Positions 44,732 through 54,636 of a DNA stretch of 64,000 bases are shown here, piece by piece. The notes beneath the pieces were generated by a model. That model had not been told where the DNA came from, made no database searches, and worked only from the letters and a program-made list of their open reading frames with translations. This DNA is from Saprospiraceae bacterium (GTDB lineage Bacteria > Bacteroidota > Bacteroidia > Chitinophagales > Saprospiraceae), in contig JAEUUP010000062.1 in the NCBI GenBank assembly GCA_016787525.1, forward strand, positions 44,110 to 108,109. The letters are read 5' to 3'. Each line of letters begins with the position of its first letter. Within the stretch, counting starts at the first letter, position 1. A program made the translations under genes and the position numbers.

Positions 44732-47700
44732 ATGAAAACACCTTGGCAATTTTTATTAACGAGCTTTGCGCTCTTTTGGGCAACGCATTTGGCAGCTCAA
44801 GTCAATATTCAAGTGGCTTTGACTCCGCCTCATAGTCCTTATTTTTCGGACTACGAAAACCAAATGATTATGACTTTGACCAACACATCGGCTCAAACCG
44901 TTCAGGTCAAATTAAAAGGTGACATCACCAATCAAGACAACAACAATTATGTGCGCACCTCCCCTCAGTATCAACCTGCTCAGCCCATTGTTTTGCAGCC
45001 TAACGAGGTCAAAACCTTGTTTGCGAACCAAGGGAACACAGGCTTTTTGGACAAAAACAACATCGAAACAAGTTATGGTTTGGTTGAAAAAGCGACCATT
45101 TTAGCCACAGGTATGATACCAGAAGGAGTTTATGATGTCTGTGTACAAGCCTTAGATTATGCGACAAGCGCACCTTTGTCACAATCAACTTGTCAAGTTA
45201 TTTCGGTGGGTTATCCTGCGCCACCGACACCCATCTTGCCGAATTGTGGCGATTCTGTCACTGTCGCTTTGCCTCTATTTGGGTGGTTGCCACCAGTGGG
45301 TAATTTTCCGAATGCGAGTTTGGTCTATGATTTATTTGTGGTGAAAGTGCCCGACGGCATTGACCCCAACGATGCAATGCTTTTTGCTGTGAACGGCAAC
45401 AATATCCAAGACCTTTGGCAAATCAACAATATCCCCACCACCAGTTATGTCTATCAGCCTTTCGATGCGCCACTCGTTCACAATCAAAAATATGTGTGGG
45501 CGGTGCGTGTGCGCGACCAAAACAACAGTGTGAACTTCCAAAATCAAGGCTTGAGTCAGATATGTACTTTTATTTATAAAGACCCCTCAGTACAAGACGA
45601 TGATGGCTATACATTGCCACCTTTGCCAACAGCATGTAAATCTGCTTGCGAAGTGGATGTGTCGGGCATGATTTGGGACAGACCTGTGTTGACTCAATAT
45701 GACAGTGTGAAAATCGGTGATTTTACGATGAAAATCATCAGCAGTACGGCAGATACGAGCAAAAAATACAGCCGTTTATCAGGTACAGGTTTGATTGCCG
45801 TACCGTTTATCAATAACCGTTTTTTCCGTTTGCGTGTTCAGTTCGACACGATTGTGTTGAGTGTGGACAAACGTGTTTTGTCGGGTTCGGCACATGCGAT
45901 GAACAATCCGAATTTTACGACAGATTTATTACCCGATTTTGATAGTCCACAATGGTCGGGACAAACTTTGTCGCAAACGACTTTGACAACTATTGACGAT
46001 TATTTGAAAAATATATGGGCCAATGCGGGTAATGCTGTGGATACCATCGGCAATACTTATGGTTGGGATATGCCTTTCGGTGCAACTGTGAATGGTTATA
46101 CTTTGGCAGCGACACAGGTTTGGTTTCATCCAAATTACGCGACTTTAGATGCGATGGCAATTGTGCCTTTGCCTAATTACACCCCCTCAGTAACAAGGCT
46201 CGGTTTGGGCGTTGGAGACTTGTGTTTGAACAGTAAAAAATTCTGTCAAGAGGGTAAAATGTTTTTGGCAGCAGATTTTGGTATTGACCTCGATACTAAA
46301 AATGCAGGGATGGAACTGGTTTTCAAAGGTTCAACGCCCAATTCGACGGACAAAACAGGCACTTATATGCTTTTCGATACAAGCGGTGTCAAACACATTC
46401 ATATTGATGCACGCTACAATTTTCCTAAAAACAAAATCGTGCGTGCCGATGGCGCACCCACAAATGTGCAAGCGCAATTGACCATGCGTGCCGACAATGT
46501 GTTGGATTGGATGTTTATGGCAAAAATGGACAGCTTCCACATCGCAGGACATAACGACTTTACTTTCTATGCCGATTCAATGTATGTTGACTTGTCTGAC
46601 AGCATCAATCCTGTTTTGCCTGACACAATTACTTTTATGGACATCAATAGTGATTTGGCTTGGAAGGGTTTTTATGCCAAAAAAATCGCTGTTGGTTTTG
46701 CTCACGGTTTGACAGCTAAGCCAACTATCATCGAAATCCAAAACATGATTTTGGACACAACAGGCGTGACAGCGAATATCAATGCTTTGAACATTATTGA
46801 CATCAATCAAGGCAAGATAGGTACGTTTAATTTTACAGTGGATACTATTCAGGTCAATATTTTCAAAAACTCCTTCTTGTATGGCAAGCTATCGGGGGCG
46901 ATGCACCTCAATATTGCTGCGGGTGATTATAATTTTGGCTTGATAGATATGACTCCGCGAACGCGAAAGAATCTAATTCCTTACTCGGCTCTGATAAGCT
47001 ATATGCCTCCGGGTGATTTGGACAACGATGGCATCATTGATTCGGCACGATTGAACTATAATTTTGTCATGCAGCCCAAAGATAGCCTTGAAGTACCGAT
47101 TTGGATGCTCGGTTTGAAATTAGATTCAACCTCAATTGTGCAAGTCACCAATCAAAATGGTGCATTTTTCGCACAAGCAATGCTGAATGGTACATTTGGC
47201 TTCACGGTCAAAGCTTTAGCAGGTGTGGGTACGATTGATTGCGCAGGCGTTCAGTTCCAAGGTATGGGTGTCACGTCCAATGCACCTTACTTCTCGATGG
47301 GCAATTTGCAAATGAAACTGGCAAGCCCTCAAAAGAAAATCGGCGGTTTTCCTGTATCGTTCAATTCATTTGATTTTGTCCAAAAATCAAGTGCAAAAGG
47401 ACCTCTATACGGCTTTCAAATTGGTGTAAGTGTCAAAATCGCCGACAGTTTGGGTATGATTCCACAAGCCAGTGGTAAGTTTTCTTTCTTTGGTCGCTTG
47501 GATGTCCAAAATGGTCAAGTACAACCTGTTTTCGACCACGCTTCCTTAGATGAAGTGTGTGTGAAGGGAAAAATTTCGGCGATAGAATTTGATGGCTGTG
47601 TCACTTTCTTTGAAAATGACCCAAAATTCGGGAATGGACTGAGGGGGGCATTGCAAGTGACTTTCCCACCACAAATGAAAGTTGGTGCAACAGTGCAGTT

Positions 47701-50695
47701 TGGTCATGTCAACAACTACAACTATTGGTATGCTGACGCTCTTTTGACCATGCCTTCTGGTGCAGGTGTGCCGCTGTTCGCAGGTGTGGAGGCGTACGGT
47801 TTTGGCGGCGGTGCTTATTACCATATGGAGCGCAAGAATGTACCGAATTTCGACATGAACTCAATGGCTCAAAACGCATCGGGAATCGGGATGACACCGT
47901 CGGGCGTTGTTTATGAACCCAATAAACAGATTGCGATTGGTCTAAAAGCCAAAGTTTTTATCGGTTTGACGGATAGAAAAGTGTTCAACGGTAGTGTGGC
48001 TCTTGAAGTAGCTTTCAAAAACAATGGTTTAGACAAGATTTTGTTGGACGGTGATGCACAATTTATGACAAACAGTGAAATGAAAAATGCCGCCGTCACA
48101 GGTACTTTGAAGGCAGGATATGATCATACACAAGGACTTTTCTTTACCAATGTAAATGCCAATATGAGTTATGGTAATGTAGGAGGACAAGCCTTGATTG
48201 CCGCATCAGGTACTTTGGATGTGCATTTCCAAAAAAGCGCAGCCACAAACAACCAACTCAAATGGCATGTGCGTTTTGGACGCGCTCCAGGCGTCAATCA
48301 AGGGCAACCCATCAATGTGAACTTAGCAGGTTTGGTCAATGTGCAAACATATTTCCAAACAGGGAATTTCCAAATTGACCCCATGCCTGCGCCCCCTGCA
48401 TTTGTGGCAAACTTGGCAGGAATTGGCAACAAAATGCAATCTGCTACCCAACGCAGTGGTATGACTCTCGACTCCAACGCCATCAGCATCATCCATGGCG
48501 GACGGGCTGGGGCAAATATTGAAAAAGAATTTTTGATTTTTTACGGCAAACTCCAATTAGGTTTGGGTTACGATATGCTTTTGACACAAAACCCAATCGG
48601 TTGTGATGCGTATCCAAAACCAGGCATTGCAGGGTGGTATGCAACAGGTCAAGCTTATGCAGGCATTTTAGGCGAAATTGGGTTGAATGTAGAGATGTTT
48701 GGCACAAAAGCCCGTTATACGATTGCAGAAGTGGGCGCAGCGGCTCTTTTACAAGCTGGATTCGTCAATCCGACGTGGGCAGAAGGTGATGTCGGTGGGC
48801 AATACAACCTATTCGATGGTTTGATTTCGGGTAGTTTCCACTACGAATTCGAATTGGGTGATAAATGCCGCCCTGCTACTACCAATGCATTGGACAAAGT
48901 TGACATCATTGCAGACGTTTTACCAGCCAATGGTTCAACCAATGCAGAGGTGACGGCGACCCCCTCAGTAGCGACAGCCATTCCGATGAATAAAAACAAA
49001 ATAATTGATCTCGTTCAGAAATACGACGATGGCACAAGCAGACACCGTTTGTTCCGCTTCGACGAATCTATGATTAAAACAGAAGTGAGACGCAACAATA
49101 TCTTGATGCCTGTGGACAGTTTCGAACGCATCACAAGTTTGGATGATTATAGTTTCTTATTGTTGCCAAAAACAACTTTGTGGAAACAAACACCTTATAC
49201 GTTTAAAGTGACTGTTAACATACAAGAGTGCAAAGCCGCTAATGTGTCGTATAACCCAACGACCAAGTTGTCCACTTGTACGGGCGGCGATGCCTCTTGG
49301 GAATTAGCAAAAAAGAACAATCAGATATGGAAAGAAGAACGCACCATAAGTTTCAAAACCAACAACGGTTTGAAAACCATCAATGAAGACATGGTTGAAT
49401 ACACCACGCCTTACCAAATGTCGCGTATGCACATCCAATCGGAAGGGGGACAACCTAAAATCGTATTGAGTCAGAATTTCGAGCCAGCATCCTATCAGTT
49501 TCCAGCCAATGCGGTTATGTCTTACGAGGCGCGTTTTATCCCCCTCAGTAATAACAGTCCCATGGTAAAAGTTGAAGTACCCAATATTCAAGGTAAAAAG
49601 GAAATTACGTTCAACTATCCTACAACATTGAGTAAAGGCACTTATTATGCCATTCAATTAATTGCAAAATGGACGAAAGCACCAACACCACAACAACCCA
49701 ACCCGAAACAAAACTTTACAGATTTGGTGAACAAATCAAGCATGAATTATCAAGCTGTGACTTATGCTGTCGTGAAATCGCGTCTTTTGAATGAAAATAA
49801 ATTGGCCGTTGTTGGCAACGAAATGAAACTCTACGAAATCCGTTTCCGCACCAGCCAATACAACGACTACATGCACAAATTGGATAATACAGTCACGCGT
49901 CAAGTGGTGTATAAAGTCAAAAGACCTACTGGCAACAGTCGTGTTTCCATAACTGTATCTGAAGCGAATTTGGCATCTCAAACACAGACTATTACAGCTA
50001 TCAATACTTTCTTAGGTCAATCGGCTTCGTACAAACCGACCATCAGTTATACAGAAGAAATCCGTCAACGCGGTCCCGAACGTTTCGATTACTACGATTT
50101 GTATCCATACACCAAACTCATGTATGGCGGAAAGTACATTTATCGTCCAGCAAAACTCAAATACGAAACGCCTGATGCAATGGCTTTTCACACCAAATTG
50201 ACGGATAAATTGGTGAAAGCTCTGCAAATTGTAAAAGCTAAAAAGGATTCAGAAGTGGAGAGTGGTTTGAGCTTAGGTTTCGACAATAAAGTGACAGGTT
50301 CGCCCACCATCAAGTTGACTTGGGAAGAAGGTTTGACATTGTCTGCGCCTTTATTCGTTCCAGATTTTGTAGATCCTGACGACTTTATCATGGTACAAGA
50401 GCATCCGAATACAACTGTTGGTGGTCCTTTCAATGGTAAAAATTTGATTCACTTCAAATCCACATGGTTAGGCTTAGAGGATGTGGGCGCAGGCAACAAT
50501 CCACATGTATATACGGGTAATTTTATGAATGGCAACAACTATCAACCACAGGCAAGACAAGATTTTGAGAACATTGGTGCGGCTATGGATATTGTTGAAG
50601 AAGAAACCCGTCTTCTACACGCCAGCAACTTGACACCTAAACCCACAGTAAAATCTGTAAGCGGTGCAACCAATAACACACCTGGTGGAAATTAG
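44732..50695 (+). CDS. Giant secreted protein, TANFOR-domain-like N-terminus
   Basis: 1,987 residues, signal ending LAAQ. The N-terminal region (residues about 22-140: VALTPPHSPYFSDYENQMIM, TLTNTSAQTVQVKLKGDI, PNEVKTLFANQGNTGF) fits the TANFOR-type domain of Bacteroidota giant proteins, followed by Fn3-like segments (PILPNCGDSVTVALPLFGWL, HNQKYVWAVRVRDQNN). The middle (about 350-1380) is beta-rich repetitive sequence without a named domain. The C-terminal 550 residues include Ig-like segments and many Tyr-rich strands. No T9SS sorting domain is visible. It probably forms a surface or periplasmic scaffold with the Fn3 and barrel proteins at 28-32 kb. Oligomers are at 44961, 45583, 46183, 47637, 48961 and 49541. 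Confidence 0.65.
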   Translation: MKTPWQFLLTSFALFWATHLAAQVNIQVALTPPHSPYFSDYENQMIMTLTNTSAQTVQVKLKGDITNQDNNNYVRTSPQYQPAQPIVLQPNEVKTLFANQGNTGFLDKNNIETSYGLVEKATILATGMIPEGVYDVCVQALDYATSAPLSQSTCQVISVGYPAPPTPILPNCGDSVTVALPLFGWLPPVGNFPNASLVYDLFVVKVPDGIDPNDAMLFAVNGNNIQDLWQINNIPTTSYVYQPFDAPLVHNQKYVWAVRVRDQNNSVNFQNQGLSQICTFIYKDPSVQDDDGYTLPPLPTACKSACEVDVSGMIWDRPVLTQYDSVKIGDFTMKIISSTADTSKKYSRLSGTGLIAVPFINNRFFRLRVQFDTIVLSVDKRVLSGSAHAMNNPNFTTDLLPDFDSPQWSGQTLSQTTLTTIDDYLKNIWANAGNAVDTIGNTYGWDMPFGATVNGYTLAATQVWFHPNYATLDAMAIVPLPNYTPSVTRLGLGVGDLCLNSKKFCQEGKMFLAADFGIDLDTKNAGMELVFKGSTPNSTDKTGTYMLFDTSGVKHIHIDARYNFPKNKIVRADGAPTNVQAQLTMRADNVLDWMFMAKMDSFHIAGHNDFTFYADSMYVDLSDSINPVLPDTITFMDINSDLAWKGFYAKKIAVGFAHGLTAKPTIIEIQNMILDTTGVTANINALNIIDINQGKIGTFNFTVDTIQVNIFKNSFLYGKLSGAMHLNIAAGDYNFGLIDMTPRTRKNLIPYSALISYMPPGDLDNDGIIDSARLNYNFVMQPKDSLEVPIWMLGLKLDSTSIVQVTNQNGAFFAQAMLNGTFGFTVKALAGVGTIDCAGVQFQGMGVTSNAPYFSMGNLQMKLASPQKKIGGFPVSFNSFDFVQKSSAKGPLYGFQIGVSVKIADSLGMIPQASGKFSFFGRLDVQNGQVQPVFDHASLDEVCVKGKISAIEFDGCVTFFENDPKFGNGLRGALQVTFPPQMKVGATVQFGHVNNYNYWYADALLTMPSGAGVPLFAGVEAYGFGGGAYYHMERKNVPNFDMNSMAQNASGIGMTPSGVVYEPNKQIAIGLKAKVFIGLTDRKVFNGSVALEVAFKNNGLDKILLDGDAQFMTNSEMKNAAVTGTLKAGYDHTQGLFFTNVNANMSYGNVGGQALIAASGTLDVHFQKSAATNNQLKWHVRFGRAPGVNQGQPINVNLAGLVNVQTYFQTGNFQIDPMPAPPAFVANLAGIGNKMQSATQRSGMTLDSNAISIIHGGRAGANIEKEFLIFYGKLQLGLGYDMLLTQNPIGCDAYPKPGIAGWYATGQAYAGILGEIGLNVEMFGTKARYTIAEVGAAALLQAGFVNPTWAEGDVGGQYNLFDGLISGSFHYEFELGDKCRPATTNALDKVDIIADVLPANGSTNAEVTATPSVATAIPMNKNKIIDLVQKYDDGTSRHRLFRFDESMIKTEVRRNNILMPVDSFERITSLDDYSFLLLPKTTLWKQTPYTFKVTVNIQECKAANVSYNPTTKLSTCTGGDASWELAKKNNQIWKEERTISFKTNNGLKTINEDMVEYTTPYQMSRMHIQSEGGQPKIVLSQNFEPASYQFPANAVMSYEARFIPLSNNSPMVKVEVPNIQGKKEITFNYPTTLSKGTYYAIQLIAKWTKAPTPQQPNPKQNFTDLVNKSSMNYQAVTYAVVKSRLLNENKLAVVGNEMKLYEIRFRTSQYNDYMHKLDNTVTRQVVYKVKRPTGNSRVSITVSEANLASQTQTITAINTFLGQSASYKPTISYTEEIRQRGPERFDYYDLYPYTKLMYGGKYIYRPAKLKYETPDAMAFHTKLTDKLVKALQIVKAKKDSEVESGLSLGFDNKVTGSPTIKLTWEEGLTLSAPLFVPDFVDPDDFIMVQEHPNTTVGGPFNGKNLIHFKSTWLGLEDVGAGNNPHVYTGNFMNGNNYQPQARQDFENIGAAMDIVEEETRLLHASNLTPKPTVKSVSGATNNTPGGN

Positions 50696-50744
50696 TAAAA
50701 GCTTCAAAAAGGTTATATTTGACTAAAAAGTGGGTAAAAACAAA

Positions 50745-50776
50745 TGCGTCGGACAGTAGCTATGCTGTTCGGCGCA
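50745..50776 (+). terminator. Hairpin after the giant protein gene
   Basis: TGCGTCGGACAG pairs with CTGTTCGGCGCA (12 bp allowing two G-U wobbles) around TAGCTATG, followed by CTGTTTTG. It lies between convergent genes. Confidence 0.6.
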
Positions 50777-50935
50777 CTGTTTTGACGATATAGTTTTATC
50801 AACCTGAGTGTAGTAGAATGAGTAGTATGTAATGGCTGCTATGTCGAATCGCGGTCAATTCATTCAATTTTTTGTGTTTTACAACGACGACATTAAGCGT
50901 GACATCAACTTTTCGTACTCATACACTCAACTATT

Positions 50936-52408
50936 TTATCTTCTATTCCAAAGCTCATTGCCGAGATACAATTTTTCTGTCAATAGTTTTTCAACTATTT
51001 TCATGTCATTATCGCCATTCAGAAAAATCAACCAACCATTTTTACTTTTAGGGAACATAATGGCGACTGTATTGACACCCGGGTCTTTGCCTGTGTGCAG
51101 CAGGGCATATTCATCGTTGCTAAATCCTGTTAATTTTTCCCAACCCAATCCAAAAAAATCATTCTCTTTGAGTTGAACCTGATTTTTTTGCATATCATCA
51201 AATACTGAGGGGGATAAACCACCGCCATTTAACAGATAGGTCAAAAAGTTGCCATAATCTTCTACGGTTGTTAAAAGATTAGCGGCGGCATTTGCTTTGT
51301 CATACTTGTTTGTTGGGTATGCGTTTCCGTCTTTATCATAGTTTTTGACATATCTTTTTTCATCCATTGATTTATCCCACCAAAAATGGGTGTCCTTCAT
51401 TTTTGCAGGTTTGAAAACCAATTCAGCCGCCAATTCTTCCAGTTTTTTACCGAATTTTACTTCTAATGCCTTTCGCAGATATTCAAATCCTTCGCCTGAA
51501 TATTGAAATTTGGTGCCGGGCTCAAATTCAAAAGTCAGTTTTTTACTGCTGGTTAAGTAACGCCAGTTGGGAAAACCCGTTTGGTGCGAAAGGATGATTC
51601 TCGGTGTTAGTTTTTGGGTGCGTTTGTCATTTTTTAAGTCAGGGTCTGTCCAGTATTTGCTCAATGATTCATCCAATCCCAATTTTCCAGCACTGATTAA
51701 TTTTAATGCAACCAAAGCCGTAACGGGTTTCGTCAATGAAGCGACTTTAAAAATGGCATTATACGAAGCGGGTACCTCTTTGTCTATATTGCCAAAGACC
51801 TGTATGTGTTTCAATTTACCATTTTCAATGATACCTAAACCTAAGGCAGGAACGTGTTCCTGTATCAGCAATTGCTTTATGTCATTGTCAAAACTTTCAT
51901 GGGTGACAATTTTTGAAGGGTCGTTGTGGTCAAAGCTCAACACTTCTTTCAGCAACCAGTTTCCGTTTTCCAATAACCAGACGTGCGTGAATTTCGCCCT
52001 GCTGGTATGTCTATCTTCTTTGTTCCGTTCTCTTATATAAAAATTGTGAATGCCGCTTTGAATAGCACCGTATAATTTACCCTCGTTGTACAGCGGAAAT
52101 ACTTCGAGGCTGTTTTCTTCTACTTTTCTGATGGGTTTCTGATTGGGGTTTGAGCAAATATTGTTTTGGGTGTTTTCAAGAAAATTTGCTTTGGTTTGAA
52201 TACCCGCTTGGTCGTGAAAAAACAACAGGTCTTTGTGGATGGCTTTGTTCAGATATGCCATATCGCACAGGTTGAACGCCCGTTCAAAGAAAATACTGTC
52301 TTGCTTTTTCATTGTCAGAAACAGTTCTGAGTCTTTTGCTACCTGTCCGTTTGCCGCCATATTTGCTGAACAAACAATTATGAAGAATAAAAAAAATGAT
52401 TTTATCAT
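50936..52408 (-). CDS. Serine hydrolase (class C beta-lactamase fold) with N-terminal NTF2-like domain
   Basis: 490 residues, signal ending ANGQ. Residues about 30-165 look like a DUF4440/NTF2-like domain (RAFNLCDMAYLNKAIHKDLL, FTHVWLLENGNWLLKEVLSF). The beta-lactamase-type domain follows: SLTK (SxxK nucleophile), YSGEGFEYL (YxN-like Tyr), and HTGKDPG in place of the KTG box. Relatives act as D-aminopeptidases or esterases; resistance to beta-lactams is not implied. It is the last of four co-directional genes led by the barrel gene at 54258. The oligomer at 51203 is internal (LSPSVF). Confidence 0.88.
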   Translation of the reverse strand: MIKSFFLFFIIVCSANMAANGQVAKDSELFLTMKKQDSIFFERAFNLCDMAYLNKAIHKDLLFFHDQAGIQTKANFLENTQNNICSNPNQKPIRKVEENSLEVFPLYNEGKLYGAIQSGIHNFYIRERNKEDRHTSRAKFTHVWLLENGNWLLKEVLSFDHNDPSKIVTHESFDNDIKQLLIQEHVPALGLGIIENGKLKHIQVFGNIDKEVPASYNAIFKVASLTKPVTALVALKLISAGKLGLDESLSKYWTDPDLKNDKRTQKLTPRIILSHQTGFPNWRYLTSSKKLTFEFEPGTKFQYSGEGFEYLRKALEVKFGKKLEELAAELVFKPAKMKDTHFWWDKSMDEKRYVKNYDKDGNAYPTNKYDKANAAANLLTTVEDYGNFLTYLLNGGGLSPSVFDDMQKNQVQLKENDFFGLGWEKLTGFSNDEYALLHTGKDPGVNTVAIMFPKSKNGWLIFLNGDNDMKIVEKLLTEKLYLGNELWNRR

Positions 52409-52456
52409 TGTTATAGTCTTTTTAATTTGAATGATTTTTAATGAAAATACTGAGGG

Positions 52457-52497
52457 GGGTAGATTTACTAAATTTTTAAAATTTCGTAAATCTACCC
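52457..52497 (-). terminator. Intercistronic hairpin abutting an oligomer
   Basis: GGGTAGATTTAC (52457-52468) pairs perfectly with GTAAATCTACCC (52486-52497). The oligomer at 52448 overlaps its GGG end. On the minus strand it lies between the DUF1772 stop and the hydrolase start; the T-rich side is on the plus strand, so it may act as an mRNA-processing or attenuating hairpin. Confidence 0.55.
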
Positions 52498-52504
52498 TTT
52501 TCCT

Positions 52505-52975
52505 TTATTTTGACCCAAACACTGCCCCGATTAATAGACTTACGAAGCCTATGATATTGACAATTTGGCGATATTGAAAAATACTGAACCATTTCGCTCT
52601 GAAATCTGCCCAATCGGTTGGATAATGGTCGGGAGTCCATGTATTGATGATGTCATTGACGGGTAAATTACCTTTTAAGGTGAGCAATGCGTCCACAATC
52701 AAAGCGATAAAACCAATAGCTGCTGTAATAAACAGTAAACTGCTTGGGTTTTTGATGGTTGAAATAACCAACACGAGATTGGCAATGAGCGCAGCATACA
52801 CGACAGATGTAAAATTGGCTCTCATATACGTATCAATGAGTTTGCGTACTGACATATAAGTGTTGGCATCGAGGCTCAATTGGACTTGTTTTAATGAAAG
52901 AATATACATAAAAGATTGACTGACGATAACGCTGTAAATAACGAGCGTCGTGAGCGTAAGGATTTTAATTGACAT
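52505..52975 (-). CDS. DUF1772 domain-containing membrane protein
   Basis: 156 residues with four hydrophobic segments (about 8-28, 56-72, 80-100, 135-152). The family signature GNLPVNDIINTW, then DWADFRAKWFSIFQYRQI, is clear. DUF1772 proteins are related to anthrone oxygenase-like membrane proteins; no activity is shown for this one. It sits in a run with DUF4386 and a serine hydrolase gene, a combination of small membrane proteins that may respond to a common signal. The oligomer at 53044 lies 69 bases upstream. Confidence 0.85.
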   Translation of the reverse strand: MSIKILTLTTLVIYSVIVSQSFMYILSLKQVQLSLDANTYMSVRKLIDTYMRANFTSVVYAALIANLVLVISTIKNPSSLLFITAAIGFIALIVDALLTLKGNLPVNDIINTWTPDHYPTDWADFRAKWFSIFQYRQIVNIIGFVSLLIGAVFGSK

Positions 52976-53057
52976 GATTGAATGATTTTAATGATGAAAT
53001 TTAGATTGTTTAACGCGCTTAATTGGCGTATTTTAGCTATTTATACTGAGGGGGTGC

Positions 53058-53765
53058 TTATTTAATCTCTATTTTTAAAAACTTAAAACCGACGATGATT
53101 AACCACACAAGCCACAACGTGCTGCCGATAAAACCAGCCATAGGAACAACCGCAAAATCAGGCATAACCGTTTCAAAAAGCTCTGTTTGAGCTAAAAGAT
53201 AAATAGTTGAAGCGATGTAACCAAACCCAATCAACCATTTGGGCAATAATTGAAGTTTGGCGAAAGCGTAACACAGCATAAATGTCCAAATAATCGTGAA
53301 GAGTTGCCCGAGATGTTCACCGAGAACGACACCGCCGTATTGATGAATCACTTGAAAAGCCATTTTAGCGGCTTCTTTGGTCATTTCATTGCCGATAATA
53401 TAGTTTTTTGCTAAAACAGGTACGACAAAAGTCCACCGCAGCAAACCCACCATTTGAACAATAAGGCTGATGACACCGATATATGTTGCCCAACGAACAA
53501 AGAGAAGTTTGTTTTCTAATTTTTGACCCAATAAAATATAGGCTGGCAAAAGTGGCAAACCGACCATTGCAAAAGACCACCAAGTCCATATCAGCGCATT
53601 GCCGCCTTCGTGGAATTTGGTTAAAATAACGCCGACATCTTGACGTAAAATAACAGGATATTCAAAAGTTATAGACAAGATAGTATAAGGTATAAACAAT
53701 AAAATACCGCCTATAATGAGTAAAAGACCGATTGTTTTTTCTGTTTTAAAATATGAATTTTCCAT
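53058..53765 (-). CDS. DUF4386 domain-containing membrane protein
   Basis: 235 residues, six predicted membrane helices, with KTIGLLLIIGGILLFIPYTI at the start, FHEGGNALIWTWWSFAMVGL, QMVGLLRWTFVVPVLAKNYI and HQYGGVVLGEHLGQLFTIIW. The function is unknown. Its closest visible relative is the broken copy at 25237-25432 in the Crp/epimerase locus. It follows the small barrel gene by 40 bases. Confidence 0.82.
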   Translation of the reverse strand: MENSYFKTEKTIGLLLIIGGILLFIPYTILSITFEYPVILRQDVGVILTKFHEGGNALIWTWWSFAMVGLPLLPAYILLGQKLENKLLFVRWATYIGVISLIVQMVGLLRWTFVVPVLAKNYIIGNEMTKEAAKMAFQVIHQYGGVVLGEHLGQLFTIIWTFMLCYAFAKLQLLPKWLIGFGYIASTIYLLAQTELFETVMPDFAVVPMAGFIGSTLWLVWLIIVGFKFLKIEIK

Positions 53766-53805
53766 TTTTTGATTGCTTGATATAAATGAATGGTTTGTTT
53801 TAGTT

Positions 53806-54258
53806 TTAAAAAAAGAAAGAATAACTGATGCCCGGTGTCGGATTGATTTTCACATCATGTCCTTTAGCAATTAAAGCAATACCGCCAATTCTGAAATTGA
53901 ATCCTTTCCAAATCATCCAGCGAAAACCAGCTTCTAAGCCAAGAGCATTCTCTTTGTTATAGTCGAGGTTTATGCCGCGTAAATAAGATGCACCCGCATA
54001 GAAAGACGAAGGGTTTTCTTTTTTGCCAACAGGCAGAAACCATGCAGTGAGTCCTGTTTTTACAAATTTTGTTGTGATGCCTGCTTCCAAAGCGGTAATG
54101 TAATAGCCTGCGTGAACAGACATATTTTTCATTCGATATTCCAAACCGATTGATGGATTGCGGAATCCATTGATACTGAATTCATTTTTAGAAAAACGGC
54201 TTTGTGAAAAAGCGGTTGCAGATATTAATAAGAGCAATACGATGAGTGACTGTTTCAT
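53806..54258 (-). CDS. Small secreted, probable outer-membrane barrel protein
   Basis: 150 residues, signal ending AFSQ. Short amphipathic strands (NPSIGLEYRMKNMSVHAGYY, PSSFYAGASYLRGINLDYNK, GLEAGFRWMIWKGFNFRIGG) end in ISYSFFF, which suggests a small 6-8-strand barrel. The family is not recognised. It is first in a four-gene minus-strand run; the oligomer at 54313 is 55 bases upstream, and the operator/promoter pair at 54577-54620 lies further upstream. Confidence 0.65.
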   Translation of the reverse strand: MKQSLIVLLLLISATAFSQSRFSKNEFSINGFRNPSIGLEYRMKNMSVHAGYYITALEAGITTKFVKTGLTAWFLPVGKKENPSSFYAGASYLRGINLDYNKENALGLEAGFRWMIWKGFNFRIGGIALIAKGHDVKINPTPGISYSFFF

Positions 54259-54576
54259 TTTAATAATTGATTATTGAATTTTAAGAAATTAAGATTTATA
54301 CATTGTTAAAAATACTGAGGGGGGTCTGTGTAATATGTGAATAGCCTGAGCCTGTGTTTAAAGAGTAAGGACATAGTAAAGGCTCATGCAATAGTGACCA
54401 TTGCCGTTTTTTAAAATGATTTTCTTTTTATTTAAGATTTAAAACACAAAAGGAACTAACACAAAAAGCGGTACATATAAGTAGGTGTAAAAGATAAAGA
54501 CAAATGAATAAGGACTTTTATCAGCTGAACTAAAAGCTTCTTTATGGTCATTTGCCTTTTGTTTTAATTGATGATA

Positions 54577-54584
54577 CAAAGGTA
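54577..54584 (-). promoter_or_regulatory. -7 box TACCTTTG of the four-gene run
   Basis: Minus strand, an exact TAnnTTTG match in the context CCTTTGTATC, also found at the epimerase promoter. It is about 320 bases upstream of the barrel gene start, implying a long leader. Confidence 0.55.
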
Positions 54585-54606
54585 GCGGCGTATATTTCGG
54601 AACTAC

Positions 54607-54620
54607 TGGACAAATGTCCA
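54607..54620. promoter_or_regulatory. Perfect palindrome TGGACAaaTGTCCA, candidate Crp/Fnr operator
   Basis: An exact 14-bp palindrome, about 33 bases (centre to centre) upstream of the -7 box on the minus strand. The related site at 26633 is about 23 bases from its box, a difference of one helical turn. Confidence 0.65.
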
Positions 54621-54636
54621 TTAAAGAATTTTTAGT

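Noticed and set aside
50936..52408. The serine hydrolase as an antibiotic-resistance beta-lactamase
   Set aside because: It has an N-terminal NTF2-like domain and an HTG instead of KTG box, and relatives are general peptidases or esterases.
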